From NCBI GenBank assembly GCA_047967505.1, contig CM106539.1: a DNA stretch of 64,000 bases; one strand, 5' to 3'. Every line of letters begins with the position of its first letter. The stretch's first letter is position 1. The notes beneath the pieces are model-generated. The model saw nothing but the letters and a program-made list of their open reading frames with translations, was not told the DNA's origin and made no database searches. The stretch comes from Dipteris shenzhenensis. Its lineage: Eukaryota; Polypodiophyta; Polypodiopsida; Gleicheniales. Positions 31,099 through 40,196 of the stretch are shown one piece after another. A program made the translations under genes and the position numbers.

Positions 31099-34023
31099 CA
31101 CCATGTAAATTTCCTCATGCAAATCCCCATGCAAGAAAGTTGTCTTGACATCCATTTGCATAAGCTCCATATCCTCTACTGCCACTAGTCCAAGGATGCA
31201 TCTAAGTGTGGTCATCTTCACAACCGGAGAGAATATCTCATCAAAGTCCACACCCTTCTCTTGCTTGAACCCTTTAGCAACCAAACGGGCCTTGTACCTA
31301 GGCACATCATCACCTGTGACCTTCATTTTGTAGACCCATTTACATGGCAATGCTTTCTTTCCATGTGGCAAAGAAATCAAGTCCCAAGTCTTATTCTTCA
31401 TAAGTGAACTCATCTCTGATTGCATAGCATACTCCCACTTGCGTTTATCCTCACGCATCATAGCCTCTCTGTAGCAAGAAGGCTCCCCGCAATCAGTAAG
31501 CATCACATAGTCTACCCCTGGAACAAACCTATCAGGTGGTCTAGACACTCTAGATGATCTTCTCAAGGGCATTTCAGCTTGCTGTCCCACCTGCATATCA
31601 GCCACATTTGGCTCATCATTTCCACCAATAGATGATCCATCATCTACCCTTGATTGTATACCTGTGGGAGTACTTGGTGGTACCATTTCTTGCACATTTG
31701 GTGCATGGACAGCTTGCTGTCTATCAACATATGCAGGTGGATTCACATCTTGGAAAGTGATTCTCCTCATTTCCACATTCCTCATGGGTGCCTTATGCAT
31801 CTTCTTCTCATTGAAGACCACATCATGGCTGCGTATGATCTTCTTTGCTTCTGGATCCCAGAGACGATAGCCCATCTCTCCACTTTCACCATAACCCAGA
31901 AAGATGCATTTTTTAGACTTAGGATCTAGCTTCTTTCGAAGCTCTTTTGGCACATGTGCATATGCCTCACACCCAAATATACGCAAATGAGAGTAAGAGG
32001 GCTTCTTTCCACTCCATGCCTCTTCAGGAATACCACCATCCAAACTCTTGCTAGGTGATCTATTGATTACATGCACTGTAGTTTTCATTACCTCAGCCCA
32101 AAAACCACCAGAAAGACTTGCATTGGAAAGCATGCATTGCAACCTTTCTTGAATGGTACGGTTCATCTTTTCTGCAACTGGATTTTGCTCTGGAGTCCGA
32201 GGGGATGTAAGCTCCCTCTTAATCCCACGAGTATCACAGAAATGCTGAAAGTCATGAGAGAGATACTCTCCACCATTGTCAGTCCGTAGGCATTTAAGCG
32301 TTCTACCTGACTGATTCTCAACCAAGGCCAGCCATTTCTGAAATACCTGGAACACATCACTCTTCCGAGCTATAACATAAGCCCACACTTTCCTAGTTGC
32401 ATCATCAATGAATGTCACATAGTATTCAGCCCCGCCTAATGACCGTGTAGGCATGGGACCACATACGTCTGAATGCACCAAATCAAGCATTTCAAACTCT
32501 TTCTTTCCCCTTCTTTTATGGGCTGATTTAGTCTGCTTCCCATAGAGACAATGCTCACAAAATTCAAAATCAGAGAAACTCAAATGCGGTACATAACCCA
32601 AACGGCATAAGAGTTTCATTCCATTCTGGCTCATGTGCCCCAACCTGCAATGCCACAAAGAAGTGCTTGGCTGCTCGGTTATTGCAACAACATGATCAAA
32701 TACCCCGGATACATGTAAGGGATACAAAGTCCCACACTTGGCACCCCTGGCCAAAAGCATAGAGCCCTTTTGAATTTTCCAACTCTGAAAGCCAAAAGTG
32801 GTGTGAAAACCAGCATCATCTAGTTGACCCACTGAAATAAGACTCTTGGTCAACTTAGGCACATGTCTCACATGTTTCAAAACAAATGCAGACCCATTTG
32901 CAAAAGAAAACTTTATGTCACCTGCTCCCACTATGTCACATGCATAGTCATTTCCAAGATGCACACAACCTGTCTTTCCACTGTCATAAGTGGAGAACCA
33001 TTCCCTATGGGGAGTAACATGGAATGAAGCACCAGAATCCAAAATCCAATCCTGGGAATATGCATCATCTGAAGTGGCAAGCAACTCTGCAGATAAACTA
33101 GACATGAAGAGAACGTCATTGTCACTATCATGTGTGACTGCATTGATCTCCTTGATCTTCACTTTTCCTTTGTCCTCCCTTGGACTCTCTTCCGTTTGAT
33201 TTGCACCCCAATTTGCATTCTTTTTCTTATCCTTTTGCTCTCTTTTCAGCTTGTAGCAATCCTTTTTCATATGGCCCTTCTTGCCACAATGGTAACACTC
33301 AATGTTCCATGCCCTAGATTTGCTACGAGACTTCCCTCTTTCTTGGGACTTCCCCCTGAACTGTGATCTACCCCTTTGCACATTTAAGGCTGCATCCTGC
33401 TTGTTGCCATCCATAGACTTCCGTCTAATCTCCTCGGCCAACAAGCTACCCACAACATCATCAAATTTCAGTACTCCACCAGGTGCAGAGTTACTGACAG
33501 CTGTACGAAAGGTATCCCATGAGGATGGCAATGAACATAAGAGAAATATTGCCTTAGTATCCGCATCGAAATTCATTTTCTGAGCCTGAAGCTGGCTGAA
33601 AATAATATTAAATTCATTCAAGTGAGAAGCAATGGAGACCCCTTCCTTCATCTGTAACTCAAACAACCTCTTCATGAGGTAAACTTTATTAGAGGCAGTT
33701 TCCTTCTCATAAGTGGCACACAGTTTCTTCCACAAATCTTCAGTAGTCTGCTCATTCACTACTGTGAAATAAACTGACTCTGCAAGATGAAGTCTAATAG
33801 TAGACTTTGCTAATGCATCCAACTCATTCCAATCATCCTCAGACATATTTGCAGGCTTAGCTTCAATCCCTGCCAAGGGTTTAATCTGCTTCTTTTGAAT
33901 AAGCACATCCCTTATTTGTTCTTTCCACAAAGAAAAGTTTGTCCCATCAAACTTTTTAATGCTGAAAAACTCCTTTTCAGACGTGGAAGAGGATGCCATG
34001 ATGCAAATGAAACAAAATCCCAA
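31096..34023 (-). CDS. Nested copia gag-pol polyprotein (975 residues)
   Basis: The Ty1/copia gag-pol polyprotein is read on the minus strand; the likely start is the second Met (MASSSTSEKEFF). Domains in order: gag of the UBN2 type (KFDGTNFSLWKEQIRDVLIQ); CCHC knuckle CYHCGKKGHMKKDC near residue 240; retropepsin ILDSGASFHV near 330; pre-integrase HCRLGHMSQNGMKLL with CEHC; integrase D, D and E blocks (DLVHSDVCGPM, CLRTDNGGEY, PEQNPVAEKMNRT) around 510-640; and the RT start (WVYKMKV, YKARLVAKGFKQ, MQMDVKTTFLHGDL). It ends at TAG 31096, in a codon position usually Gln. Confidence 0.95.
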   Translation of the reverse strand: MGFCFICIMASSSTSEKEFFSIKKFDGTNFSLWKEQIRDVLIQKKQIKPLAGIEAKPANMSEDDWNELDALAKSTIRLHLAESVYFTVVNEQTTEDLWKKLCATYEKETASNKVYLMKRLFELQMKEGVSIASHLNEFNIIFSQLQAQKMNFDADTKAIFLLCSLPSSWDTFRTAVSNSAPGGVLKFDDVVGSLLAEEIRRKSMDGNKQDAALNVQRGRSQFRGKSQERGKSRSKSRAWNIECYHCGKKGHMKKDCYKLKREQKDKKKNANWGANQTEESPREDKGKVKIKEINAVTHDSDNDVLFMSSLSAELLATSDDAYSQDWILDSGASFHVTPHREWFSTYDSGKTGCVHLGNDYACDIVGAGDIKFSFANGSAFVLKHVRHVPKLTKSLISVGQLDDAGFHTTFGFQSWKIQKGSMLLARGAKCGTLYPLHVSGVFDHVVAITEQPSTSLWHCRLGHMSQNGMKLLCRLGYVPHLSFSDFEFCEHCLYGKQTKSAHKRRGKKEFEMLDLVHSDVCGPMPTRSLGGAEYYVTFIDDATRKVWAYVIARKSDVFQVFQKWLALVENQSGRTLKCLRTDNGGEYLSHDFQHFCDTRGIKRELTSPRTPEQNPVAEKMNRTIQERLQCMLSNASLSGGFWAEVMKTTVHVINRSPSKSLDGGIPEEAWSGKKPSYSHLRIFGCEAYAHVPKELRKKLDPKSKKCIFLGYGESGEMGYRLWDPEAKKIIRSHDVVFNEKKMHKAPMRNVEMRRITFQDVNPPAYVDRQQAVHAPNVQEMVPPSTPTGIQSRVDDGSSIGGNDEPNVADMQVGQQAEMPLRRSSRVSRPPDRFVPGVDYVMLTDCGEPSCYREAMMREDKRKWEYAMQSEMSSLMKNKTWDLISLPHGKKALPCKWVYKMKVTGDDVPRYKARLVAKGFKQEKGVDFDEIFSPVVKMTTLRCILGLVAVEDMELMQMDVKTTFLHGDLHEEIYMV

Positions 34024-35413
34024 ATGCTAGTGCCTGCAAGAGAGAATCATACCAAATACTAGGTGTACCCAAATGTGTATGCCACAATAGAGTGAAATAT
34101 CACCAAAACTCAAAGCTCAAATCATCTGACTCATGTGCATATACTATGCATCCATATGAGCAAATCTGGCCCAAAAGAAAATGCCAATAAGTGCCAAATG
34201 ACTCAAGCATAAACACTGTCCACTGGCATATGCATCAATAATGTCTCATCCAAGAGAGCATAGCACTATCAGTGCATCACCTGCAATGTTTCAAAGCTGT
34301 CCCTCAGCATAAAATAGCATCCATGTGCAAAGCGTCCATAAAAAATAGCATCCCACAAGGCAATTTGGGCCTATCAGCGCATCCAACAAGGACCGCAATG
34401 CATCCAAATGGCCTATAAATCATCCATTGCAACCCAATGCATACCACGAATGAGCGCACACTGCTCAAATTGCAACCAGAGTGATCTGCATAAGGTATGC
34501 TCAAGAAATCATAGTCCCACGGTAATGAGCGTTACTGAAAATAGAACGTGAGATGCCTTAAAACATGGGCGCCATCGCATAATTGGACTCAGCAAGAAAA
34601 TCTGCAAATATCTCTCTTCTGCCAGAACTCCAAAATCCCAACCGATGAGTGAGAAATGGGAGTCAACACTTATCCACTGCCATGTGGCATAAATCTAAGG
34701 TTTCAAAACCTTAGTATGAAAAATGCATAACAGAGAGACGAAATCGAATACACAGAGATTTATAACTCTGAAAATCCTTCACCGAATCACGCAAGAACTG
34801 ATAGGTGGGGGTTTTTGGGCGTCCGGAACGCAATGGGACAGACGGTTTTGGAAACCGTGGTCTCAATCACTGGGTCCAACACACGGACTGAAAAACGTTT
34901 TTGGAAACAGAGCTATCTGTAAACTCCACCGGAGTGCGAATGATGAGCAACATAGAAGTTTTAGGACCTCTTGAGTCCATCGGAACTGACAGATCTGCAA
35001 ATGGTTGCTCCAAACTTGAGTTCCAACACCCGGGCAAAAAACGCAGGAACTGACACAGTGAGTCAGAAATCTAATGAAATGATCCCAAATTCAAGAATGA
35101 AGGTGTTTCCAAGCTCCTGAAGTAATGTGGACACCAAAAGCAAGCAATAGTTGCCTCTACAAGTCAATATGGAGTCTCTATCATCGAACGGAACAGGGAA
35201 AAGCTCAAAAAACGACTTTTTCTTTGAAAGCTCTTAACAGGCTCTCAAAACCACTTCGCAAAGCCAAAGTGACTTTTCCAAATGTTCCTCCAAGGTCTAT
35301 GCACACTCGGATGCAAGTAAAGTCACCCACAAAGCTTCCCACAAAGCTTCTCCTTCCTCCCACAGAGCTGCTGAGCTTCAAAGCATTCACACACGCTCAG
35401 CTAGATCACCCGG
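34024..35413 (-). other. Nested copia untranslated leader
   Basis: This is the 1.4-kb stretch between the primer site and the gag start on the minus strand. Only short ORFs without motifs were seen. Confidence 0.6.
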
Positions 35414-35425
35414 GCTCTGATACCA
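35414..35425 (-). other. Primer-binding site, initiator tRNA-Met (copia)
   Basis: The minus strand reads TGGTATCAGAGC two bases inside the 5' LTR, exactly the classical plant copia primer-binding sequence. Confidence 0.95.
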
Positions 35426-35427
35426 GT

Positions 35428-35598
35428 TGAGAGTGCTCTCAACGGAAGCAAGAATGGAAGAAGGAGAGAGAGAGACAGAGAGCCACACAAGTTTTGGTGG
35501 GTGCAGAACCACCCTAATCTTCTTTTTCATTCATTTATATATGTGTTTGAGTATTGTACATAACCGAGGTTAAGGCACAATGACCTTTAACCCCCACA
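35428..35598 (-). mobile_element. 5' LTR of nested copia (171 bp)
   Basis: Same ends as 29716-29886; length 171 bp, three transition differences. A TTATATATGTG stretch may serve in transcription initiation. Confidence 0.95.
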
Positions 35599-35603
35599 AG
35601 GGG
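35599..35603. repeat. Target-site duplication AGGGG, right copy
   Basis: Exact copy of 29711-29715 flanking the nested copia element. Confidence 0.9.
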
Positions 35604-36330
35604 GAGGGGGAGAGGGGGGAGGTGGTGGAGGGGGGAGGTGGTGGGGGGAGAGGGGGAAGGGGGAGGTGGTGGTGGAGGGGGAGAGGGAGAGAGGGAGGGG
35701 GGAGGGGGGAAGGGGGATGGAGATGGTGGTGGAGAGGGAGGGGGGAGGGGGGGGGGGATAGAGATGTTGGTGGAGAGGGAGGGGGGAGGGGGGGTGGGGG
35801 ATGGAGATGGTGGTGGAGGGGGAGGGGGAGAGGGGGAGGGGGTGGTGGAGGGGGAGGGGGAGAGGGGGGAGGTGGTGGGGGGAGAGGGGGAAGGGGGAGG
35901 TGGTGGTGGAAGGGGAGAGGGAGAGAGGGAGGGGGGAGGGGGGGAGGGGGATGGAGATGGTGGTAGAGAGGGAGGGGGGAGGGGGGGAGGGGGATGGAGA
36001 TGGTGGTGGAGGGGGAGGGGGAGAGGGGGGAGGTGGTGGGGGGAGAGGGGGAAGGGGGAGGTGGTGATGGAGGGGGGAGGTGGTGGTGGAGATGATGGGG
36101 GAGGGGGGAGATGGTGGTGGAGATGGAGGGGGAGGGGGGAAATGGTGGTGGAGATGAAGGGGGAGGGGGAGATGGTGGTGGAGATGGAGGGGGAGGGGGG
36201 AAATGGTGGTGGAGATGGAGGGGGAGGGGGGAGGGGGAGGTGGAGGGGGGAGGTGGTGGTGGAGATGAAGGGGGAGGGGGAGGTGGAGATGGAAGGGGAA
36301 GGGGGAAGAAAGAGGGAAAAAAAAAAAAAA
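35604..36330. repeat. Purine-rich (GGGGGA/GGTGGT) tract in gypsy leader
   Basis: This is a continuation of the G-rich tract split by the copia insertion. The plus strand is almost pure purine plus T, with GGTGGTGGAGATGGAGGGGG-like units repeated with periods of about 30-70 bp, ending in an A-run at 36317. ORFs on both strands are repeat by-products. Confidence 0.85.
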
Positions 36331-36994
36331 ACTTGAAAGACTGAAATCGAAAAAAGCAGGGACTGAAATCGAAAAGCAGGGAGAGGTGATCACCTGATCG
36401 CTCTCCAAGTCTTTCTCGATGTAACGGGATTGCCGCGGAACAATGGACGGTGGGTGGAAGGCTAGGTCATCGCTGCGAGAAGGGCTCAATGTCACTTACA
36501 TGGCGAGGATAGGAGTAAGGGGGCGATCGATGGAGAGGGAGGAGTGTCTTGCGTGGGGCTCGGAAGGAGGAAGAGAATGGAGGCAAAAAGTGAAAGATGA
36601 AGAATGAGGGGGGGTGGAGTAGGTTTTTATAGGTTTGGATTTTAGGTTTAGGGTTTAGGTTTAGGGTTTAACCCTAAACTCTTCCCGAGCCATAACTCTT
36701 TATGGAGAGCTCGGTTTGCCTTTCTGTAAAAAGGTAAAATGATCGTAATTGAAGGCTCTATGCAACCGTGTCCACTACCTAGCCTAATTGTACATCATGT
36801 GGCTTTTATTTAAGAAATTAAGAAAATCTCTTAAGGTAGTAACCCAAAGTGGATGTTTGGGGTTGATATGTTTGGCTAGATTTGGAAAAATTTTTACTCT
36901 CCTTGCCCTTGAGTGGTATGTGCGTGAAAGTTTGAAGTAGTGACTTGTTTTACACCTACCTACGCATGTTTACTCGCTACTTGAGACGCTAGTC
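36331..36994 (-). other. Gypsy leader, part 2 (5'-most)
   Basis: No gene was recognised. It contains a short GGTTTAGGGTTTA stretch (36640-36675), resembling the plant telomere repeat but only a few units long. Confidence 0.5.
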
Positions 36995-37012
36995 TCCCCG
37001 GCAACGATGCCA
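36995..37012 (-). other. Primer-binding site, tRNA-Asp type
   Basis: The minus strand reads TGGCATCGTTGCCGGGGA two bases from the 5' LTR. From established tRNA sequence, the complement of the plant tRNA-Asp 3' end is TGGCGCCGTTGCCGGGGA, so 16 of 18 positions match. Confidence 0.85.
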
Positions 37013-37014
37013 AA

Positions 37015-38168
37015 TGTTGGCTCTTTCCTACTGCTTTCGTAGGAAGAGCTGGGTATTCTATGTTGCAGGGTTCCGAGGCTTTTTGTCACCTACAGATATA
37101 TTGGAATTGTCGTTGTCGTATATGTGTAGCTTAGGACCTCCGGTGAGAGATGTAGGCTTAAGTGTGGTGAGTAAACAAAATGCAAGCATGTGTAAAAGGC
37201 ACGTAAACCATTGTTGTTGGGGTAATGAAGGCTTTTGCCTTCATTGGGGGTTGTAGGGTTTAGGAGGAGTTTAAGGGTTCAGAAGGAGGTTCCAGGGTTT
37301 AGAAAGAGTTCAAGGGTTCAGAAGGAGGATCCAGGGTTTAGAAAGAGTTCAGGGTTAGAAAGAGTTCCAGGGTTTAGAAGGGGGTTCCAAGGTTTAGAAG
37401 GAGTCCAGGGTTAGAAGGAGGGTCCAAGGTTCGGAGTAGAGTACATGGTGGAGAACTCGTCTCCCTCATAGATCATGGAGTTTAAGGGTTTAGGAAAGCA
37501 TAGGAGTGGGAGAGGAAGAAGGTGTAAGAGCATGGGTGAAGGAAGAGAGAGAGGAGGAAGGAGGAGGAGGGAAGAGGAGGAGGGAGAGGGAGGAGAGAGG
37601 AGGAGGAGGAGGAGGGAGGAGGAGGAGGAGGAGGAGGAGGGAGGAGGGAGGAGGAGAGGGAGAGGATGGGTTGCAGGGTTGGAGGAGAGGGGAGAAGGGT
37701 TGCAAGGTTAGGACATGCTTTTGGACGTGCAGTGCAAGGAAGCATGGACACTTGAGACAAATGCTTGGAATACCAATGTAGACTCAACACAATGCCCCAA
37801 GATTGTGGGCTTCATTCCATTATGGGGTATTTATACAAGTTGGAGAGCTTCTCTCTCTGCATGTAACACAAAGTTGTATCACAAAGTTGTAACACAAAGT
37901 TGTATCACAAAGTCGTAACACAAAGTTGTGTCACAAAGTCGTAACACTTTCTCTCTCTTCATGTAGAAGATGTAACACAAAGTTGTTACACAAAGTCGTA
38001 ACATAAACTTGTAACACAAACTTGCAACACAAAGTTGTTACACAAAGTCATAACATAAAGTTGTGTCTAGAAGTTGTAACACAAAGTTGTAACACCTTCT
38101 CTTTCTTCATAAGTTCATGTTGGCACAGAGTCAATTCTTCATAAGTTCATGTTGGCACAGAGTCAACA
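37015..38168 (-). mobile_element. 5' LTR of the gypsy element (1,154 bp)
   Basis: It is bounded by TGTTGGCTC and AGAGTCAACA and matches 16330-17489 with few substitutions and short indels. It contains the same three internal repeat tracts, including the GGAGGA tract at 37525-37660 and the ACACAAAGTTGTA tract at 37862-38095. Confidence 0.95.
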
Positions 38169-38173
38169 GTACT
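38169..38173. repeat. Target-site duplication, right copy (GTACT)
   Basis: It pairs with ATACT at 16325-16329; four of five bases match. Confidence 0.65.
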
Positions 38174-38820
38174 CTTCTGCATCGATGATGAGGGGGGACA
38201 AGGACCATAATTTTGAGTCTGGGTCAGCGGTCTTCGATGCAGATTCTTGCTCTACTAGGGGCTCTTGAAGTAGACTCAATGCTTGAGCTGCTTTGATCTC
38301 CTCTGTTGGATCATCAAGACTCTCTTCCATGTACATGTCCAAGTCTAGTCTAGATCAACAGTTCTACTAGAGGGGGTGCTAGACAATGAGGCTTCTTCCT
38401 CTAAATTTCCTTCTTGGAGAAGAAAGATGAATGTCATCTCCCATGAAAAGAATTTGGTGCCTGTATTTCCTATGATCCTCGTGTCTAGGATGTCTTGAAC
38501 TTTGACTATCCTAAACCCTTCATCTGTAAGGTTATCATAAAAGCAGGCCAAGCGCTTTACAATCTTGGGTTCCTCTATGAACAGATACTTTATGTAATCT
38601 ATGGGAACCCATCTCTTTGAAGAGTGGTAAAGTGCATAAGCAAAATTTGAGAAATTATCTTGCATGTAAAGGATGAGATCTGAGAAGTAAAACTTGGCTC
38701 GCATATATGTTCCTAGGACATCTAAAGTCCTATTAAACACTAAAAATAGCTCATCCTCACATGATCTACAAATGCAGTTTGTGAGATGAAGTCATGGAAC
38801 ACAGTTCTAGTTGAATCCAT
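38169..38820 (-). pseudogene. 5' part of unknown gene split by gypsy insertion
   Basis: The gene starts at ATG 38820 (MDSTRTVFHDFISQTAFVDH). After a frame change near 38755 it runs through ELFLVFNRTLDVLGTYMRAK, YALYHSSKRWVPIDYIKYLF and DEGFRIVKVQDILDTRI to 38345. A second frame change leads into an acidic segment (MYMEESLDDPTEEIKAAQAL, LLQEPLVEQESASKTADPDS) ending at the LTR as LIIDAEEY. It continues at 16329. A TATA-like ATATATTAAG lies about 105 bp upstream of the ATG (38925-38933). No family was recognised. The two frame changes mean the copy was already damaged or has unrecognised introns. Confidence 0.65.
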
Positions 38821-38924
38821 GGCAAATAGTAGTTGATGGAGGGAGTAACTTCTGAGGACGGGAGTTTCTATGGCTCTCTAAACATGAAAGTGAGAATGTG
38901 ATGTAAAAAAGGATCTTACCCCTT

Positions 38925-38933
38925 AATATATAT
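38925..38933 (-). promoter_or_regulatory. TATA-like element upstream of the split gene
   Basis: On the minus strand the sequence TTGATATATATTAAGGGG lies about 105 bp before ATG 38820, at a suitable distance for a plant TATA box. No other promoter element was identified. Confidence 0.4.
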
Positions 38934-39099
38934 CAAAACCCTAAAAATTAAAATTAATCATAAAATCCTTAATTTTTTTGAAAACATTTACCATGAACTG
39001 AAAGGAGAAAACATTAAAAGAAATAACATCTTAATTTAATTGTCCATCATCTTTTAAAGCAATAGCTAGGATTTGACAAACAAAAAATTAAATGTTGCA

Positions 39100-40196
39100 T
39101 TAGTCAAACACATTGTTAGCAATCTTCAAAGTTACAGGAGGAATGAAATTGGCATTATGCATGCACTTCTCCACATGGTGGCTGATCTTACCACCATTTA
39201 AGGTAAAGTAGAAGGACTCTAACATGCCATCCTCCATGACCAATAGGTGTTCTTGCACATCCTTTAGAGTCCATTGCGATGTGACTTTCACATTCTTGAA
39301 ATTATCTCCCTCTTCAACATCAATAGACAAACTTACCCCCATATTGTCTTCATCATTAGAGTCTAGAGGAAGCCACTAGACATTTGTTTTCTTCTAGCGC
39401 CTGTACTGAAAAGCTAAATACACCATTTGGTGTGACAAATGGTATCTAATAACCACATTGTATTTACATGCATGACATTGAAACACATCACCCTTTTGGT
39501 CACCTGACCTTCATTGCCAATTCATCCCAAGTAAATGTTCAAGAGCATTTTCATCTACACGCTTGCAAGACCACATAGTTTTTGTTCTATGCATATGTAT
39601 ATTCTGAAATAAAGAAGCAAAAATGTGCAAAGGCATAAAATAAGATAACCTTGCCCATTTGGATCCATATGTAAACTTCATGGCCATGCCCACATCCTTT
39701 GCAATCTTGTCCTTGTACGATTGCAATGTCCTTGAGTCCACATTGCTGCAATTCATGTCTTGAAGTTGTGGTGGTGCAATGGTTTGCAAATGGCCATAGC
39801 TTGATGATGTCATTGGAGTGATGTATGTTGCATTGTACCAATACACATTCTTCATTCACAAGGAGGCCAACTTCTCCCCGGCATGCATTTGCTTACCTAA
39901 ATCCTCATGAATCGCAGTAGCAGTGAACTTGCCTATGAATTGTTCAATTGGTTCCCACTCCTCGAAGTCCGAAGGGAAAACATCTGCCACCATGAATAAG
40001 AGCTCTTAGAAACCAAACACAAAATTTCCAAATGGACTCATTACACTTACAAGTGAAAAAGGTACATAGATAGAAAGGCTCACAGTGTGATGGTATCCTA
40101 GATTGATTGAATGATGGAGGAAGCCACATATCTTTTCCCATGTAATCATGTTGCACTTTTGCAAGCCATCCTTTCTTCCCAAACTTGAACTTCAAG
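39100..40196 (-). pseudogene. Ubiquitin-like-tail gene family, decayed copy
   Basis: This is a paralogue of the plus-strand gene at 58992-60446. Shared blocks, in order: VQHDYMGKDMWL versus IQHVYMHKELVL; VFPSDFEEW versus LYPSSYETW after a short intron (39984-40050 here, 59410-59494 there) at the same position; FMPLHIFASLF versus CMPLTVFVDLF. The C-terminal domain here (LSIDVEEGDNFKNVKVTSQW, TLKDVQEHLLVMEDGM, FYFTLNGGKISHH) resembles a ubiquitin-like beta-grasp fold. Several stops and frame changes (for example TGA at about 39857) make it a pseudogene. It abuts transposase-derived sequence at about 40197. Function unknown. Confidence 0.65.

Larger units (their letters stand above)
29716..35598 (-). 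mobile_element. Nested Ty1/copia retrotransposon, nearly intact (5.9 kb)
   Basis: The element lies on the minus strand, with 171-bp LTRs at 35428-35598 (5') and 29716-29886 (3') differing at only three positions, all C/T or G/A transitions. It has an initiator-tRNA-Met primer site, a single gag-pol ORF, a polypurine tract and a perfect AGGGG target duplication. It inserted into the purine-rich leader of the gypsy element. Confidence 0.95.
16330..38168 (-). mobile_element. 21.8-kb Ty3/gypsy LTR retrotransposon (nested copia inside)
   Basis: The element lies on the minus strand. Its order is 5' LTR (38168-37015), tRNA-Asp-type primer site, a long G/C-skewed leader interrupted by a nested copia element, gag, protease, RT, RNase H, integrase, an additional long ORF, a polypurine tract and the 3' LTR (17489-16330). 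Integrase lacks a visible chromodomain. That, the Asp primer and the extra 3' ORF suggest a non-chromovirus lineage (Athila/Tat-like); this is inferred from layout. Gag-pol is broken by stops and frameshifts. Removing the nested copia (5.9 kb) leaves about 16 kb. Confidence 0.9.

Noticed and set aside
35587-36495. 300-residue Pro/Ser ORF and Gly/Glu ORFs
   Set aside because: By-products of the purine-rich tract.
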